A stretch of 64,000 nucleotides of DNA from Streptomyces melanogenes (GCF_014649795.1 NZ_BMTS01000001.1:558001-622000); one strand, 5' to 3'. Shown: positions 46,621 to 55,753, numbered from the stretch's first letter. The notes: generated from the sequence alone by a model not told the origin. Translations and numbers: made by a program.

Positions 46621-49304
46621 GCGGTGAGGAGAAGGCGTTCCGGTCGCTGTGGGGGCCGCCGGTCTCGGCCTGGCGGCCGACGGACTACCGGGCGGACGGA
46701 AGTGATGCCCGCCCGCCGGGTGCCGCGGGCTCGCTGGGCGACGCGCTGCTCGCCAAGTGCCGTGAGAACCCGGACTACGACGGTTTCTTCGACCGCGTCG
46801 ACGACGAGGCGGCTCTCTCCGCCTGGCTGGCCCGGCCGAACCCGCCCCGGCTGGAACTGCTGATCTGGGCCACCAACGCGGTGGCGTACACGTATCGGGT
46901 GAAGGACCGGAACGTCGAGCAGGCGCACTATTGGTCGGCGGTTGAGATGAGGCTGGCCCAAGCCTTCCCCGCCGACTACACACCGGCCGACAGCGTCATG
47001 GGATACGGCAGGGACAAACGCATCGCCATGGCGCTCATGGGCATGGCCGACAACGAGGAGCTCCAGGGAGCCATCGCCCACGCGCACGATCTGCTGCTGG
47101 AGGCGGAGCGGTACTTCGACGCCGAGGACGAGGTGCGCGAGCGGCACTCGATCACCGAACGGCCCATGGTGGAACGGCTGTTGTCCGTCACCGGCGACCG
47201 CCGTGACCTGTACGGCCGCCTCGCCGCGACCGCCCGGCAGCTCGGCGACGAGAGCGCCGCGCAGCGGTACTGGTCGCTCAGCCACAAGGGCGGTGCGATC
47301 GAGCGGGAACACGGTGTGCCGATCGCCGGGGAGGAGATCAACGCGCTGATCCTGCGCGGCAGATACCACCTGTGGCGCAAAGAGCCGGACCGGGCCCTTT
47401 CGTACTTCCAGCGGGCCGTGGACATCGCGAACACGGAAACCCTGGCACCGGGCGTGGCCGAGAACGCCAGCCACGCCTACCATGCGATGGCGGACGCACA
47501 CCACTCCCTCGGGAACGCGCGCAACGCACTCGCCCTCCTGGACAGGGCGGCCCAGTTGATCGAGGGCAAGGTCAGCGCGATCCGCCTCACCGGTATCCAT
47601 ATGAGCAGGGCGCGCGTATTCCGCGACCGTCCCGATCTGGGCGACGCGTTGGAGTATTACCTGCGCTCGCTGGAGTACTGCAGCGCGCCGACCGCACCGG
47701 ATGACGCGGATACCTGGGAGACGGCGGACGGCAGGCTGCTGCGCATCGCGGCGGCCGACCAGGCGTGGCCGATCCTGCGTGAAGTGGCCGACTACCTGGA
47801 GCAGAGCCACCAGCTCAGAGCGGCGGAACGGTTCCTGCGGCTGGCGACCGCCGTGGCCGAGCAGGTCCGCCACGGCGCCTTCGACGAGAAGTCGCGCATG
47901 GCCGTGCAGAACGACCGCGCGGACGTCTATGTTTCGCTGGCCCGCACACAAGTGCAACTCGCGAGGGAGTCCGGGGAAGAACGTCCGGCCTTCTTCGACG
48001 AAGCATGGCGCACAGTGGAGACCCTCCGCGCGAGAAGCTTCCTCGACGTGCTGGGTGAAGCCGAACTGACCGTGCCGCGCGAGGTGCCCGCGCAACTGGC
48101 CCGAACCGAGGCGGCGCTGCTGAGCAGACGACGCGTTTTGCGCGCCCTTCCCGCCAGGGATTCCGCATTCTGGCCACAATTCCAGTCCCTCGAAAAGGAA
48201 TTGGGGGAAACCTGGAACGCGATGGAATCCGCCACCCCGGCCGCGCAGGAATACGTGGCCGTCCGTCAAGCCCGCCCGACATCCCACTCGGCGGTGGCCG
48301 CGATGCTCGCCGGGCAGGAGGCGGGCTCGTCGACCGGCCGCGCCGTCGTGGTGAACCTGCTCTTCCTCGACGACGACCGGCTCGCCTTCCTTGCCGTGGG
48401 CGGCGCCGATGAGCATGTCCGCGTCGCCGTGGCGCGCGTCGACCGCAAGCGCCTCAGCCGGTTCGTCGCCGCCAACTTCGGCTCGGCGGCGCGGGTGTAC
48501 GAGCTCGCCGTGGACCTGGAGGACCTCTTCCACCACGAGCTGGCGGGCGTGGTCGCCCCGCTCGCGGACCTCTGCGACCCCGGGGACACTGTGGTCGTCT
48601 GCCCCACCGGACCGCTGCACCACGTGCCGCTCGGCGCGGTGCGCCACGGGCCGGACGTGTTCCTCGCCCGCAACTCCGTGGTCGTCACCCCCAGCGCCTC
48701 GCTGCTGCACTCCCGCCGCCTCGCCGCCCGTGAACGCGCCAGGAACGCGCACGCCGTGTTCGGCGACCCGACCGGCGACCTCCCCAACGCACGCCTGGAA
48801 GCGGAGGAGTTGGCGGCGCTCTGGGAGGTGCCCCCGCGCATCGGCCCGGCGGCCACCGGGGACGCCGTGTTGGCGGCGCTCGGCTCAGTGGGCACCGTGC
48901 ACGTGGCCGCGCACGCCAGGTTCTCCGCTCCGGACCCGCTGGCGTCGGGCCTGGTCATGGCCGACCGGGTGCTCAGCGCACGCGAGATCCTGCGCGCCCA
49001 GGCACCCGCCCTGGACCTGGTCACCCTCTCGGCCTGCGAGACCGGCGTCTCCCACGCCGACGCCTCCGAGGACCCCATGGGCCTGACCCGGGCGCTGCTC
49101 TTCGCGGGCGCCGGATCCGTACTGGTCAGCCTGTGGACCGTACCGGACAGCTCGACACGGCGGCTGATGGCGGGGTTCTACGCCGAACTGGGGCGTGGCA
49201 CCGGCAAGGCCGAGGCCCTGCGCCGAGCGGCACTGGCGGCCCGCGCCGACGACGCCAGGTTCGACCACTGGGCCGGGTTCGTCCTGATGGGGGCGTGGGC
49301 GTGA
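46617..49304 (+). CDS. CHAT-domain (caspase-like) protease with helical repeats
   Basis: This 895-residue protein has an N-terminal helical-repeat region (about 1-560) and a C-terminal CHAT domain of the caspase/separase clan. The catalytic dyad is visible: His766 in VHVAAHARF and Cys807 in TLSACETG, followed by the family's GLTRALLFAGAGSVLVSLW. It should be a Cys protease cutting a partner protein once triggered. It is coupled on both sides, to the TPR gene (ATGA) and to the 264-residue unknown (GTGA), so the three products probably act together. Confidence 0.85.
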   Translation: MSGEEKAFRSLWGPPVSAWRPTDYRADGSDARPPGAAGSLGDALLAKCRENPDYDGFFDRVDDEAALSAWLARPNPPRLELLIWATNAVAYTYRVKDRNVEQAHYWSAVEMRLAQAFPADYTPADSVMGYGRDKRIAMALMGMADNEELQGAIAHAHDLLLEAERYFDAEDEVRERHSITERPMVERLLSVTGDRRDLYGRLAATARQLGDESAAQRYWSLSHKGGAIEREHGVPIAGEEINALILRGRYHLWRKEPDRALSYFQRAVDIANTETLAPGVAENASHAYHAMADAHHSLGNARNALALLDRAAQLIEGKVSAIRLTGIHMSRARVFRDRPDLGDALEYYLRSLEYCSAPTAPDDADTWETADGRLLRIAAADQAWPILREVADYLEQSHQLRAAERFLRLATAVAEQVRHGAFDEKSRMAVQNDRADVYVSLARTQVQLARESGEERPAFFDEAWRTVETLRARSFLDVLGEAELTVPREVPAQLARTEAALLSRRRVLRALPARDSAFWPQFQSLEKELGETWNAMESATPAAQEYVAVRQARPTSHSAVAAMLAGQEAGSSTGRAVVVNLLFLDDDRLAFLAVGGADEHVRVAVARVDRKRLSRFVAANFGSAARVYELAVDLEDLFHHELAGVVAPLADLCDPGDTVVVCPTGPLHHVPLGAVRHGPDVFLARNSVVVTPSASLLHSRRLAARERARNAHAVFGDPTGDLPNARLEAEELAALWEVPPRIGPAATGDAVLAALGSVGTVHVAAHARFSAPDPLASGLVMADRVLSAREILRAQAPALDLVTLSACETGVSHADASEDPMGLTRALLFAGAGSVLVSLWTVPDSSTRRLMAGFYAELGRGTGKAEALRRAALAARADDARFDHWAGFVLMGAWA

Positions 49305-50095
49305 GCGCGCTGCCGGAGGAGCCGACGGCGTACGACACCGAACATGGCGGACCGAACAACGATCCGCACGGGAAAGGAACGCGGTACATGGACGACGACC
49401 GTTTCGTGGTGGTGGCCGAAGGCGCGCTCGAAGTGGACGAGCAGGAGGCCGACCGGGCCGGGTTCCTCACCGCCGAGGAGCGGGAGCTGACCCTGCGGGG
49501 CCACGGCAACAGGGTCGGGATCGCGGTACGGGAGCCCGAGCGGGTGGTGTCCTCGGATGCCGGGCCGGGCCGGGTCGCCTACGACGTCGGGCTGATGCTC
49601 ATCGTGCACGCCCACCCGGAGTGCCGGTTCGTCTGGTCGCGTCTCGTCGTGGACCTGACGGCGACGCCGGGCGCGGTCATCGAGGACATGGCGCCGAGCG
49701 AGGTCGAGGAGACGCCGGTCGAGGTGGAGACGACGGTCGGGGCGGGGCTGACGTTCTCCACGGCGGTCGTCCCGGTCGACGTGGAGTTGCGCCCCGAGCT
49801 GACCCGCAGACGTACGGTCCACTTCCCGACACTCACCGCGTCCGGGACGGGCTTCCACAAGGCGTACTGGGACTTCCAGGCCACGGACGACAGCTATCTG
49901 CACACCAACCGCGAGCTGCGGCTGCTGATCAGCGCCCCGGCGGGAGCGCCCGTGACGGCGTCCTTCCAGGTCCGGGCCCGGCTGCGGCTGCGCGGCGCCA
50001 GGAACCTCGTCGCGTTCCGGGCGAAGAAGGGGAGCCTGGACACCAGGATCACGCTGGTCCCGGCCCGTGAGGGGGAGGGGGCGGGGGCCGAGTAG
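49301..50095 (+). CDS. Unknown protein coupled to the CHAT protease
   Basis: This 264-residue protein has no signal peptide or membrane segment. The sequence is rich in Val, Thr and acidic residues and looks all-beta (WSRLVVDLTATPGAVIEDMAPSE, TASFQVRARLRLRGARNLVAFRAK). I recognise no domain. The GTG start overlaps the CHAT stop by four bases, so it is likely a substrate, regulator or effector of that protease. Low sequence complexity is limited to the C-terminus. Confidence 0.7.
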   Translation: MSALPEEPTAYDTEHGGPNNDPHGKGTRYMDDDRFVVVAEGALEVDEQEADRAGFLTAEERELTLRGHGNRVGIAVREPERVVSSDAGPGRVAYDVGLMLIVHAHPECRFVWSRLVVDLTATPGAVIEDMAPSEVEETPVEVETTVGAGLTFSTAVVPVDVELRPELTRRRTVHFPTLTASGTGFHKAYWDFQATDDSYLHTNRELRLLISAPAGAPVTASFQVRARLRLRGARNLVAFRAKKGSLDTRITLVPAREGEGAGAE

Positions 50096-50158
50096 GCGTT
50101 CGCCGGTGGACCCGTGGGACCGGACCGCTCGCCCCGCCAGGTTGACGGAAAGTCCCCT

Positions 50159-50186
50159 TTGGTCCGGCGCGGGGTCTCCGTAGATT
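50159..50186 (+). promoter_or_regulatory. Putative promoter of the ATP-grasp gene
   Basis: TTGGTC (50159-50164) and TAGATT (50181-50186) are separated by 16 bases, a fair match to the Streptomyces housekeeping consensus, about 85 bases before the ATG. It suggests the ATP-grasp gene is transcribed separately from the CHAT triplet. Confidence 0.4.
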
Positions 50187-50269
50187 CGATAGGCGTTTCT
50201 GTCCGCAGCACCGCAGCAGGTTCTTCATCCTTCGCGTCGGCCGCGAGGGGGCAAGGGGACCAAGCCGGG

Positions 50270-51199
50270 ATGAGTGACCGCGAGATCGTTCTGATGACGG
50301 ATCACAGCTCGACGGAGGGCAGCCGCGCCGCTCTTGCCGCTGCCGTCGAGTTTCTGACGGGACGGCCGCCGGTGCTGGTCGACGCGCGGCACTTCCTGAC
50401 CGGCGGGGACGGCCGGACGCACATCAAGGACTCCGTGGTCCGCCTGGAGGTCCCCGAGGAGGACATCGCGGTCACCCCCTCGGCCGTGCTCATCTACGAG
50501 ATCCAGCCGCCGGAGCGCCGCCGCTTCGAGCCGTTCCAGCGGCTGCTGCGACGGTACGGGACGGTCTCGCTGGGGACGGACGCCGACGCGTGGCGGGCGG
50601 CCACCGACAAGAACATGACGATGGCGCGCTTCGCGCTCCACGGCATCCCGCACATGGAGACCGTCACCCTGACGCGGCCGAGCGTGGACGCGGCCGCCAC
50701 CGCGTTCGACCGGCTCGGCCGCGACGTCTGGGCCCGGCCCGCCCTAGGGACCTGCGGCAACGACGTCCTGCACATCACCACGTTCGAGCAGCTCTTCCAG
50801 GCCCTCGCCCGCTACGCCGACTCCGAGCAGGACTGGCTGATCTCGCGGGACGCCGGGAACTTCAACGCCGCCGGGCAGCGCCACCAGTTCCGCGTGTCGG
50901 TGCTCGACGGGCGTGCCGTGCAGGCCTGCGAACACGTTCAGCTGCGCTCCGACGCGCCCTGCAACGAGGCCCAGGGCGCGGCCTGCACCCCCATGCCGGT
51001 CGACGACCTGCCGCTGGACCTGTGCGAGCTGGCGGTCGCCGCCACGAAGTCCGTGGGGCTGCGCTTCGGCGGCGTCGACCTCGCCGCCGAGAACGGCGGT
51101 GTGGTGTTCGAGGTCAACGTCCACCCGATGCTCGGCGCGGCCCACCCGGCGGAGTCGGTGGCGGTCCCGTATGTGGAGGCGCACCTGGCCATGCTGTGA
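50270..51199 (+). CDS. RimK/MvdD-like ATP-grasp protein
   Basis: This 309-residue ATP-grasp ligase resembles the enzymes that modify or tag peptides. The N-terminal domain (IVLMTDHSSTEGSRAALAAAVEFL) and the metal-site region GVDLAAENGGVVFEVNVHPMLG with its Glu-x-Asn are visible. It should join a carboxylate to an amine with ATP. No precursor peptide or cyclase partner was found nearby. The next gene is an amidohydrolase 136 bases downstream. Confidence 0.75.
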   Translation: MSDREIVLMTDHSSTEGSRAALAAAVEFLTGRPPVLVDARHFLTGGDGRTHIKDSVVRLEVPEEDIAVTPSAVLIYEIQPPERRRFEPFQRLLRRYGTVSLGTDADAWRAATDKNMTMARFALHGIPHMETVTLTRPSVDAAATAFDRLGRDVWARPALGTCGNDVLHITTFEQLFQALARYADSEQDWLISRDAGNFNAAGQRHQFRVSVLDGRAVQACEHVQLRSDAPCNEAQGAACTPMPVDDLPLDLCELAVAATKSVGLRFGGVDLAAENGGVVFEVNVHPMLGAAHPAESVAVPYVEAHLAML

Positions 51200-51335
51200 C
51201 CGGGCGGCGCGGTGCCGCGGCCCGGCAGCAGACCCCTCCGTACGACCCCTTCCGCGCGCCCCTTCCGTACGACATCGACAGTGCCGCACGGGCCCTTCGG
51301 GGCCGCCACCCCATCCGACCTGTGGAGGATCACTC

Positions 51336-52994
51336 ATGGCAGCAACCGGCCCCGCTGTACCGGACGTCGACGCGATCTACTTCGGCGGCGACATCGTCAC
51401 CGTCGACGCCGCCAGGCCGACCGCCGAGGCGGTGGCGGTCAGGGACGGCCGGATCGCGGCCGTCGGCCGGCTGGCGGAGGTGCTGGCGCTGGCGGGCCCC
51501 GGCACGGAGATGGTGGACCTCGGCGGGCGGACCCTGCTGCCCGGATTCGTCGACGCGCACAGCCATGTGTCGCTGATCGGGTTCCAGGCGGGCGCGGCCA
51601 ACCTGCTGCCGCCGCCCGACGGCCCGGTCGACGACATCGCCGCGCTGCGGCGGGAGTTGGAGGCGTGGACGGCGAGCGAGAGCGGCGACCGGTGGGAGTG
51701 GATCGTCGGCTTCGGCTACGACGACGCCCAGCTCGCGGGCCGGGAGCACCCCACCCGCGACGACCTGGACGAAGTGTCGAGGGACCGGCCCGTGCTGGTC
51801 ATCCACCAGTCCAGCCACCTGGGCGCCGTCAACAGCAAGGCCCTCGAACTCCTCGGTTTCGACGCGGAATCGCAGGACCCGAAGGGCGGAGTCATCCGTC
51901 GGCGGCCCGACAGCACCGAGCCCAACGGTGTCCTGGAGGAAGCCGCGTTCTTCCAAGCCTGGGGCCTCTCGTCGAAGGACTTCGACGACGAGGAGCGGAT
52001 CCGGCTGGTCCTGCTCGGGCAGCGGGCGATGGCCGCCTATGGCTTCACCACCGCGCAGGACGGGCGGGTGATGTCCCTCAAGGATCTGGAGATCCTGGAG
52101 TCGGCCGCCGCGCAGGGGTTGTTGGACATCGATGTGGTGGCCTACCCGGACGTCTCGTTGGCCGAGCATCTGAAGGATGCGGAGGTGTCGGTGCCCGAGT
52201 ACCGGGGGCGGTTGCGCATCGGCGGGGTGAAGGTCGGCCTCGACGGTTCGCCGCAGGGGCGGACGGCCTGGCTGACCCGGCCGTATCTGACCCCGCCCGG
52301 GGACGACCCCCGCTACCGGGGCTATCCGGCGATGACGGACGACGCGGTGGTGGAGGCGGTCGGCGGCGCGTACGCCAAGGGCTGGCAGGTGCTCGCGCAC
52401 GTCAACGGCGATGCCGCGATCGACCAGTTCGTCATGGCGCTGCGGCAGGCCACCACCCGCCACCGGCCCGCCGACCCGCGCCCGGTGGCGGTCCACGCCC
52501 AGACCGCCCGGGAGGACCAGCTCGACGCGATGAAGGAGCTGGGCGTCATCCCGTCGTTCTTCTCCATGCACACGTTCTACTGGGGCGACTGGTACCGCGA
52601 GACCGTCCTGGGTGAGGAGCGGGCGGCGCGCATCTCGCCCGCCGCCTCGGCCCTCAAACGCGGCATGGTCTACACCTCGCACCACGACGGCCCGGTGGCG
52701 CTGCCCAGCTCCCTGGCGATCCTGTCGAGCCAGGTCACCCGCACCACCCGCAGCGGACACGTGCTGGGCGAGGACCAGCGGGTGGCACCGCTCGACGCGG
52801 TCAGGGCGACCACGCTGCACGCCGCCCACCAGTACTTCGAGGAGGCCACGAAGGGCTCGATCGCGGTGGGCAAGCTGGCCGACCTCGTGGTGCTGAGCGC
52901 CAACCCGCTCAGGGTGCGTCCCGAGCAGATCAAGGACATCCGGGTGCTCCGGACCCTCAAGGAGGGCAGGACGGTTTACGTGCGCCAGCCCTGA
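51336..52994 (+). CDS. YtcJ-type metal-dependent amidohydrolase
   Basis: This 552-residue amidohydrolase has the N-terminal composite-domain start AIYFGGDIVTVDAARPTAEAVAVRDGRIAAVG, the metal HxH in GFVDAHSHVSLIG, and the C-terminal LHAAHQYFEEATKGSIAVGKLADLVVL. The family hydrolyses amide or cyclic C-N bonds of small molecules; the substrate is unknown. The ATG at 51336 follows a GGAGG site. The frame extends upstream without a site. Confidence 0.85.
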   Translation: MAATGPAVPDVDAIYFGGDIVTVDAARPTAEAVAVRDGRIAAVGRLAEVLALAGPGTEMVDLGGRTLLPGFVDAHSHVSLIGFQAGAANLLPPPDGPVDDIAALRRELEAWTASESGDRWEWIVGFGYDDAQLAGREHPTRDDLDEVSRDRPVLVIHQSSHLGAVNSKALELLGFDAESQDPKGGVIRRRPDSTEPNGVLEEAAFFQAWGLSSKDFDDEERIRLVLLGQRAMAAYGFTTAQDGRVMSLKDLEILESAAAQGLLDIDVVAYPDVSLAEHLKDAEVSVPEYRGRLRIGGVKVGLDGSPQGRTAWLTRPYLTPPGDDPRYRGYPAMTDDAVVEAVGGAYAKGWQVLAHVNGDAAIDQFVMALRQATTRHRPADPRPVAVHAQTAREDQLDAMKELGVIPSFFSMHTFYWGDWYRETVLGEERAARISPAASALKRGMVYTSHHDGPVALPSSLAILSSQVTRTTRSGHVLGEDQRVAPLDAVRATTLHAAHQYFEEATKGSIAVGKLADLVVLSANPLRVRPEQIKDIRVLRTLKEGRTVYVRQP

Positions 52995-53004
52995 ACAACC
53001 CAAC

Positions 53005-53026
53005 CGATCACGCTAGTTGGTGATCG
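53005..53026 (+). terminator. Short hairpin after the amidohydrolase gene
   Basis: CGATCAC pairs with GTGATCG over an 8-base loop, starting 11 bases after the stop codon. There is no T-run, so the call is tentative. Confidence 0.35.
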
Positions 53027-53090
53027 TGACGCAGGGGAGGCCCACGCTGGGGTCGCGCGGAAGCCCTCCGCGCAGAGCCGGGTGCCGCGT

Positions 53091-53153
53091 GCCCCGAAGG
53101 GGCGCGGGGAACTGCGCGACCAGCCACAGACGGCCCGCAGCCGAATACCCGCC
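53091..53153 (+). repeat. Streptomyces dispersed intergenic repeat
   Basis: The segment starts with a hairpin GCCCC-GAA-GGGGC (53091-53103), then a second stem GCGC...GCGC (about 53102-53117), then the run GACCAGCCAC and CGGCCCGCAGC. I recognise this from memory as a repeat found between genes in many Streptomyces genomes, usually near gene ends. It may be a structured RNA or a transcription end signal; its function is not established. Only this copy was noticed here. Confidence 0.6.
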
Positions 53154-53168
53154 CTTCCAGCGAAGCGC

Positions 53169-53453
53169 TCAGGTGCCGGGCACGAAGTGGTTGTGCACCT
53201 GGGAGATCTTCGGCTCGGGGCCCTGGGGCATACCGGCCTCGGTCGCGAGCGGCGTCACGATCTCCATGAACTTCCGCATGTGCTGCTCGGACTCCCACAG
53301 GTCGGTGATCTGCACACCTCCGCCCGCCGGGACGCAGACGTGCGACAGACAGCCCTCGAAGGTGTTGCCGGGCAGCGCCTGGAGTTTGGCGTTGAGGGCG
53401 TCGTACTGGTCCGTCGTCACACCGGGCAGCTCGATCTGCATCAAGATCGCCAT
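53169..53453 (-). CDS. Small protein of unknown function (ABM-like fold possible)
   Basis: This 94-residue cytoplasmic protein (MAILMQIELPGVTTDQYDALNAKLQALPG...WESEQHMRKFMEIVTPLATEAG) has the layout of single-domain dimeric alpha-beta barrel proteins: a beta strand, a helix with substrate-pocket residues, and a DLWESEQ strand-helix. Many actinobacterial paralogues exist without known function. The start follows AGAGGAGAACCC. The downstream DNA holds the dispersed repeat. Confidence 0.75.
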   Translation of the reverse strand: MAILMQIELPGVTTDQYDALNAKLQALPGNTFEGCLSHVCVPAGGGVQITDLWESEQHMRKFMEIVTPLATEAGMPQGPEPKISQVHNHFVPGT

Positions 53454-53676
53454 CGGGTTCTCCTCTGCGGAACGGGTCTCCTGCCTCCCCACCGCCACGG
53501 TGGCGGTCCGTACCCAGGGCCAGCAGAGCACGCCCGTCTCCGCCCGGCATCCCGCCCGGCGCCGTACGAGTGCCTGTCCTGGGGGGATAGCGGTGCGTGA
53601 CCGTTCCGGATGCGTGGTGCGGGCGGCGCTGGTTCCCTGGTGGCGTCCGCTCCCCCCACAGATCTCAGGAGTGATC

Positions 53677-53865
53677 ATGAGCATTGCAGACGAGTCCGGC
53701 GGCCGTTCCCGGCAGATGCGCCAGAAGGCGCAGCAGCTGGAGCAGGCCGCGGAGCGCGCCAGCGACCCGGCAGAGCGTGAGCGGCTGAAGGAGAAGGCGC
53801 GTCGGCTGCAGGAGGAGAGCAAGAAGACGGACCAGATGGGCAGCGGCGGCATCGACCCGATGTGA
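53677..53865 (+). CDS. Small charged protein (DUF6381-like)
   Basis: This 62-residue, highly charged, helix-forming protein (RSRQMRQKAQQLEQAAERASDPAERERLKEKARRLQEES) has no membrane segment or cysteine. Similar small proteins are widespread in Streptomyces and are often stress-related, which I state from general knowledge. It has a clear AGGAG site and its own transcription unit. Confidence 0.75.
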   Translation: MSIADESGGRSRQMRQKAQQLEQAAERASDPAERERLKEKARRLQEESKKTDQMGSGGIDPM

Positions 53866-53925
53866 CGCTCCCCGCGCGGTAACAGGCCGACCGGTGGTCA
53901 CCCGCTTCCACGAAGGAGCGTGGTG

Positions 53926-54225
53926 TCACCGGTCGGTCTCTGCTGTGGCGGGAAGGGGAGGCGTGGCCTGCGCGCCGCTGTCGGCGTGGTTGTCGAAGGA
54001 GAGCTGTGCGCCCAGCACCGCGGCCTGGCCCACCGCGATGGTGAGCCCCAGGCCCAGGGCGGGCCTGCCCTGCTGCTCGGTGAGCCGGGCCGCGTAGAGC
54101 AGGCGTTCGCGCTGGACGTCGCACTCGCGGTTGGTGAGCAGGACCGGGACCTGGCTCGCGGTGACCACCGCCGCGAGGGTGGCGGTCACGGTGATCGTGA
54201 CGCCTATCTTGAGTCGCAGTCCCAT
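53926..54225 (-). CDS. Small membrane-anchored hypothetical protein
   Basis: This 99-residue protein has an N-terminal membrane helix (KIGVTITVTATLAAVVTASQVPVLL) followed by an extracytoplasmic helical part (NRECDVQRERLLYAARLTEQQ). The opening resembles the start of some sensor histidine kinases, so it may be a truncated sensor remnant or a small membrane protein in its own right. No partner gene is adjacent. Confidence 0.5.
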   Translation of the reverse strand: MGLRLKIGVTITVTATLAAVVTASQVPVLLTNRECDVQRERLLYAARLTEQQGRPALGLGLTIAVGQAAVLGAQLSFDNHADSGAQATPPLPATAETDR

Positions 54226-54293
54226 GTTCGCCGGCCTTGTCCCCCGTGGAGCGGTAGTTCGCGTCCGAGCCTACGCAACGCGGTCCGGCGGCC

Positions 54294-55124
54294 TCATGGA
54301 GGGCCTGCCCCGTCGGTGGTGAACGCCCGGCGCGCGGCGCGGCGCCAGCGGTTGGCGGGAAGGGCGGGGCGCAGCACGGCGAGGGCGCCGCAGTACTTGG
54401 TGAAGACGGCGGGCCGTACGCGGTGGGCGTGCAGGAGGCGGTCGGCCTCGGTGAGGTGTTCGGCCGACTTGGTCTCGACGAGCACCAGACCGCTGTCGCA
54501 GCGCACGGTCTCCCCGGTGCGCAGATCGACGCAGACCAGCCCGGCGTCGCAGGTGATCCGCTGCCCGTCCGCCACGAACGTCGAGCGGAGGTAGTCGGTG
54601 CTGAGCGAGGGGTGCAGTACCGGCGGAGGAGCGATCTCGTACGCGTGGTGCAGGGTGTCCGCGAGGAACGCCCGAGGGCCTTCGTCCAGCGGGGTGTCCG
54701 TGCCCGTCAGGGGGCTGCGGTGCTTGACGGTGTCGCCCCGGCCGCCCTTGAGCTTGATCTCGAACTGCCGCTCGCCGCTGTCCGCGTAGAGCCGTTCGCG
54801 GATCTTGAAACGGAGGCGGCGGCCCTGGCGGTGGTCGTGGAAGGACCGGAGCCCGGGGGTGTCGTAGTAGACGGAGTGGTAGCGGAAGGCCCGGCGGTCG
54901 TCGATGGTCAGAGCCCGGAACGGCACGCCGTGGTGGGTCGGCCGGGTGAGCTGGCCGATCACGCGCAGGAACGTCGCCGTGGGCACCAGATAGCTGCGGT
55001 CGAAGCGGGCGAGCAGCGCGGACCGCTCGTTGAGCTCGGCGAGGGAGATGGGGTCGGCCCGGTGGGCCGCCTCGCTGATGGCGTGCGAGGCCACCGACGT
55101 GGGCGCTGTTGTCGTGGTGCTCAT
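54294..55124 (-). CDS. VTC-domain (polyphosphate polymerase-like) protein
   Basis: This 276-residue protein has a tunnel-type VTC domain: RFDRSYLVP, RLRFKIRERLY, RQFEIKLKGGRGDTVKHR and LVLVETKSAEH, which supply the basic and acidic residues of the polyphosphate-binding tunnel. In yeast Vtc4 this fold makes polyphosphate from ATP. In bacteria the genes are often paired with DUF4956 membrane proteins, as here; the ATG overlaps the DUF4956 stop (ATGA). Enzyme activity is inferred from fold residues. Confidence 0.85.
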   Translation of the reverse strand: MSTTTTAPTSVASHAISEAAHRADPISLAELNERSALLARFDRSYLVPTATFLRVIGQLTRPTHHGVPFRALTIDDRRAFRYHSVYYDTPGLRSFHDHRQGRRLRFKIRERLYADSGERQFEIKLKGGRGDTVKHRSPLTGTDTPLDEGPRAFLADTLHHAYEIAPPPVLHPSLSTDYLRSTFVADGQRITCDAGLVCVDLRTGETVRCDSGLVLVETKSAEHLTEADRLLHAHRVRPAVFTKYCGALAVLRPALPANRWRRAARRAFTTDGAGPP

Positions 55125-55753
55125 GCCGCGTCCAGTACGGGCTCGGCGCGGCGCACGGTCTCGGCGCCGGAGGCCCGCCGACGGGCCGCGCCCGCGCCGG
55201 GTTCGCGGTAGCGGACGTCGAGGACCATGAGGTCGCGTACGAAGTCGACCTCCATGACCGACCAGTGCAGCGGCTCGCCCAGCCGCAGCGCGAGGTCCGC
55301 GCGGAGCGCGGCGGGGTCGCTGTGCACGGCGTCGAGGGTGATGACCGCGCGGCGCACCCCCGAGAGCAGCCTCGGGTGGTCCGCGGTGTAGACGACCAGC
55401 AGGAGCACGGCGCTGAGCGCGGCGGCGAATCCGAACGCCAGGTGCGGCAGCCCGCAGATGAGGCCCAGGACGAGGGTGGTGAAGTAGTACGCCACTTCCT
55501 CGTGCTGTACGGCGTCGGAGCGCAGCCGGATGATCGACAGGACGCCGAAGAGCCCGAACCCGATCGCCGTGCCACCGCTGCCGCCGACTTCCGCGAGGGC
55601 CGCGACGATGGTGAACAGGGCCACGTTCAGGGACAGATACGCGGGCACCAGGTCGCGCCGACGGTGTCTCGGGTAGTAGATCGCGAAGGTCAGCAGACCT
55701 ATCGCCGTGAGGTCGAGACCGAGGTGCGCGGTGAGGTGACGCAACGATTCCAT
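55121..55753 (-). CDS. DUF4956 membrane protein
   Basis: This 210-residue protein has four to five hydrophobic segments (LTAIGLLTFAIYYPRHRRR, YLSLNVALFTIVAALAEV, AIGFGLFGVLSIIRLRSD, LVLGLICGLPHLAFGFAAALSAVLLLVVY) and the family's GxGLFGVLSIIRLRSD stretch. It precedes and is coupled to the VTC-domain gene and may form a membrane channel or anchor for it, by analogy with the VTC complex of yeast. Confidence 0.85.
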   Translation of the reverse strand: MESLRHLTAHLGLDLTAIGLLTFAIYYPRHRRRDLVPAYLSLNVALFTIVAALAEVGGSGGTAIGFGLFGVLSIIRLRSDAVQHEEVAYYFTTLVLGLICGLPHLAFGFAAALSAVLLLVVYTADHPRLLSGVRRAVITLDAVHSDPAALRADLALRLGEPLHWSVMEVDFVRDLMVLDVRYREPGAGAARRRASGAETVRRAEPVLDAA

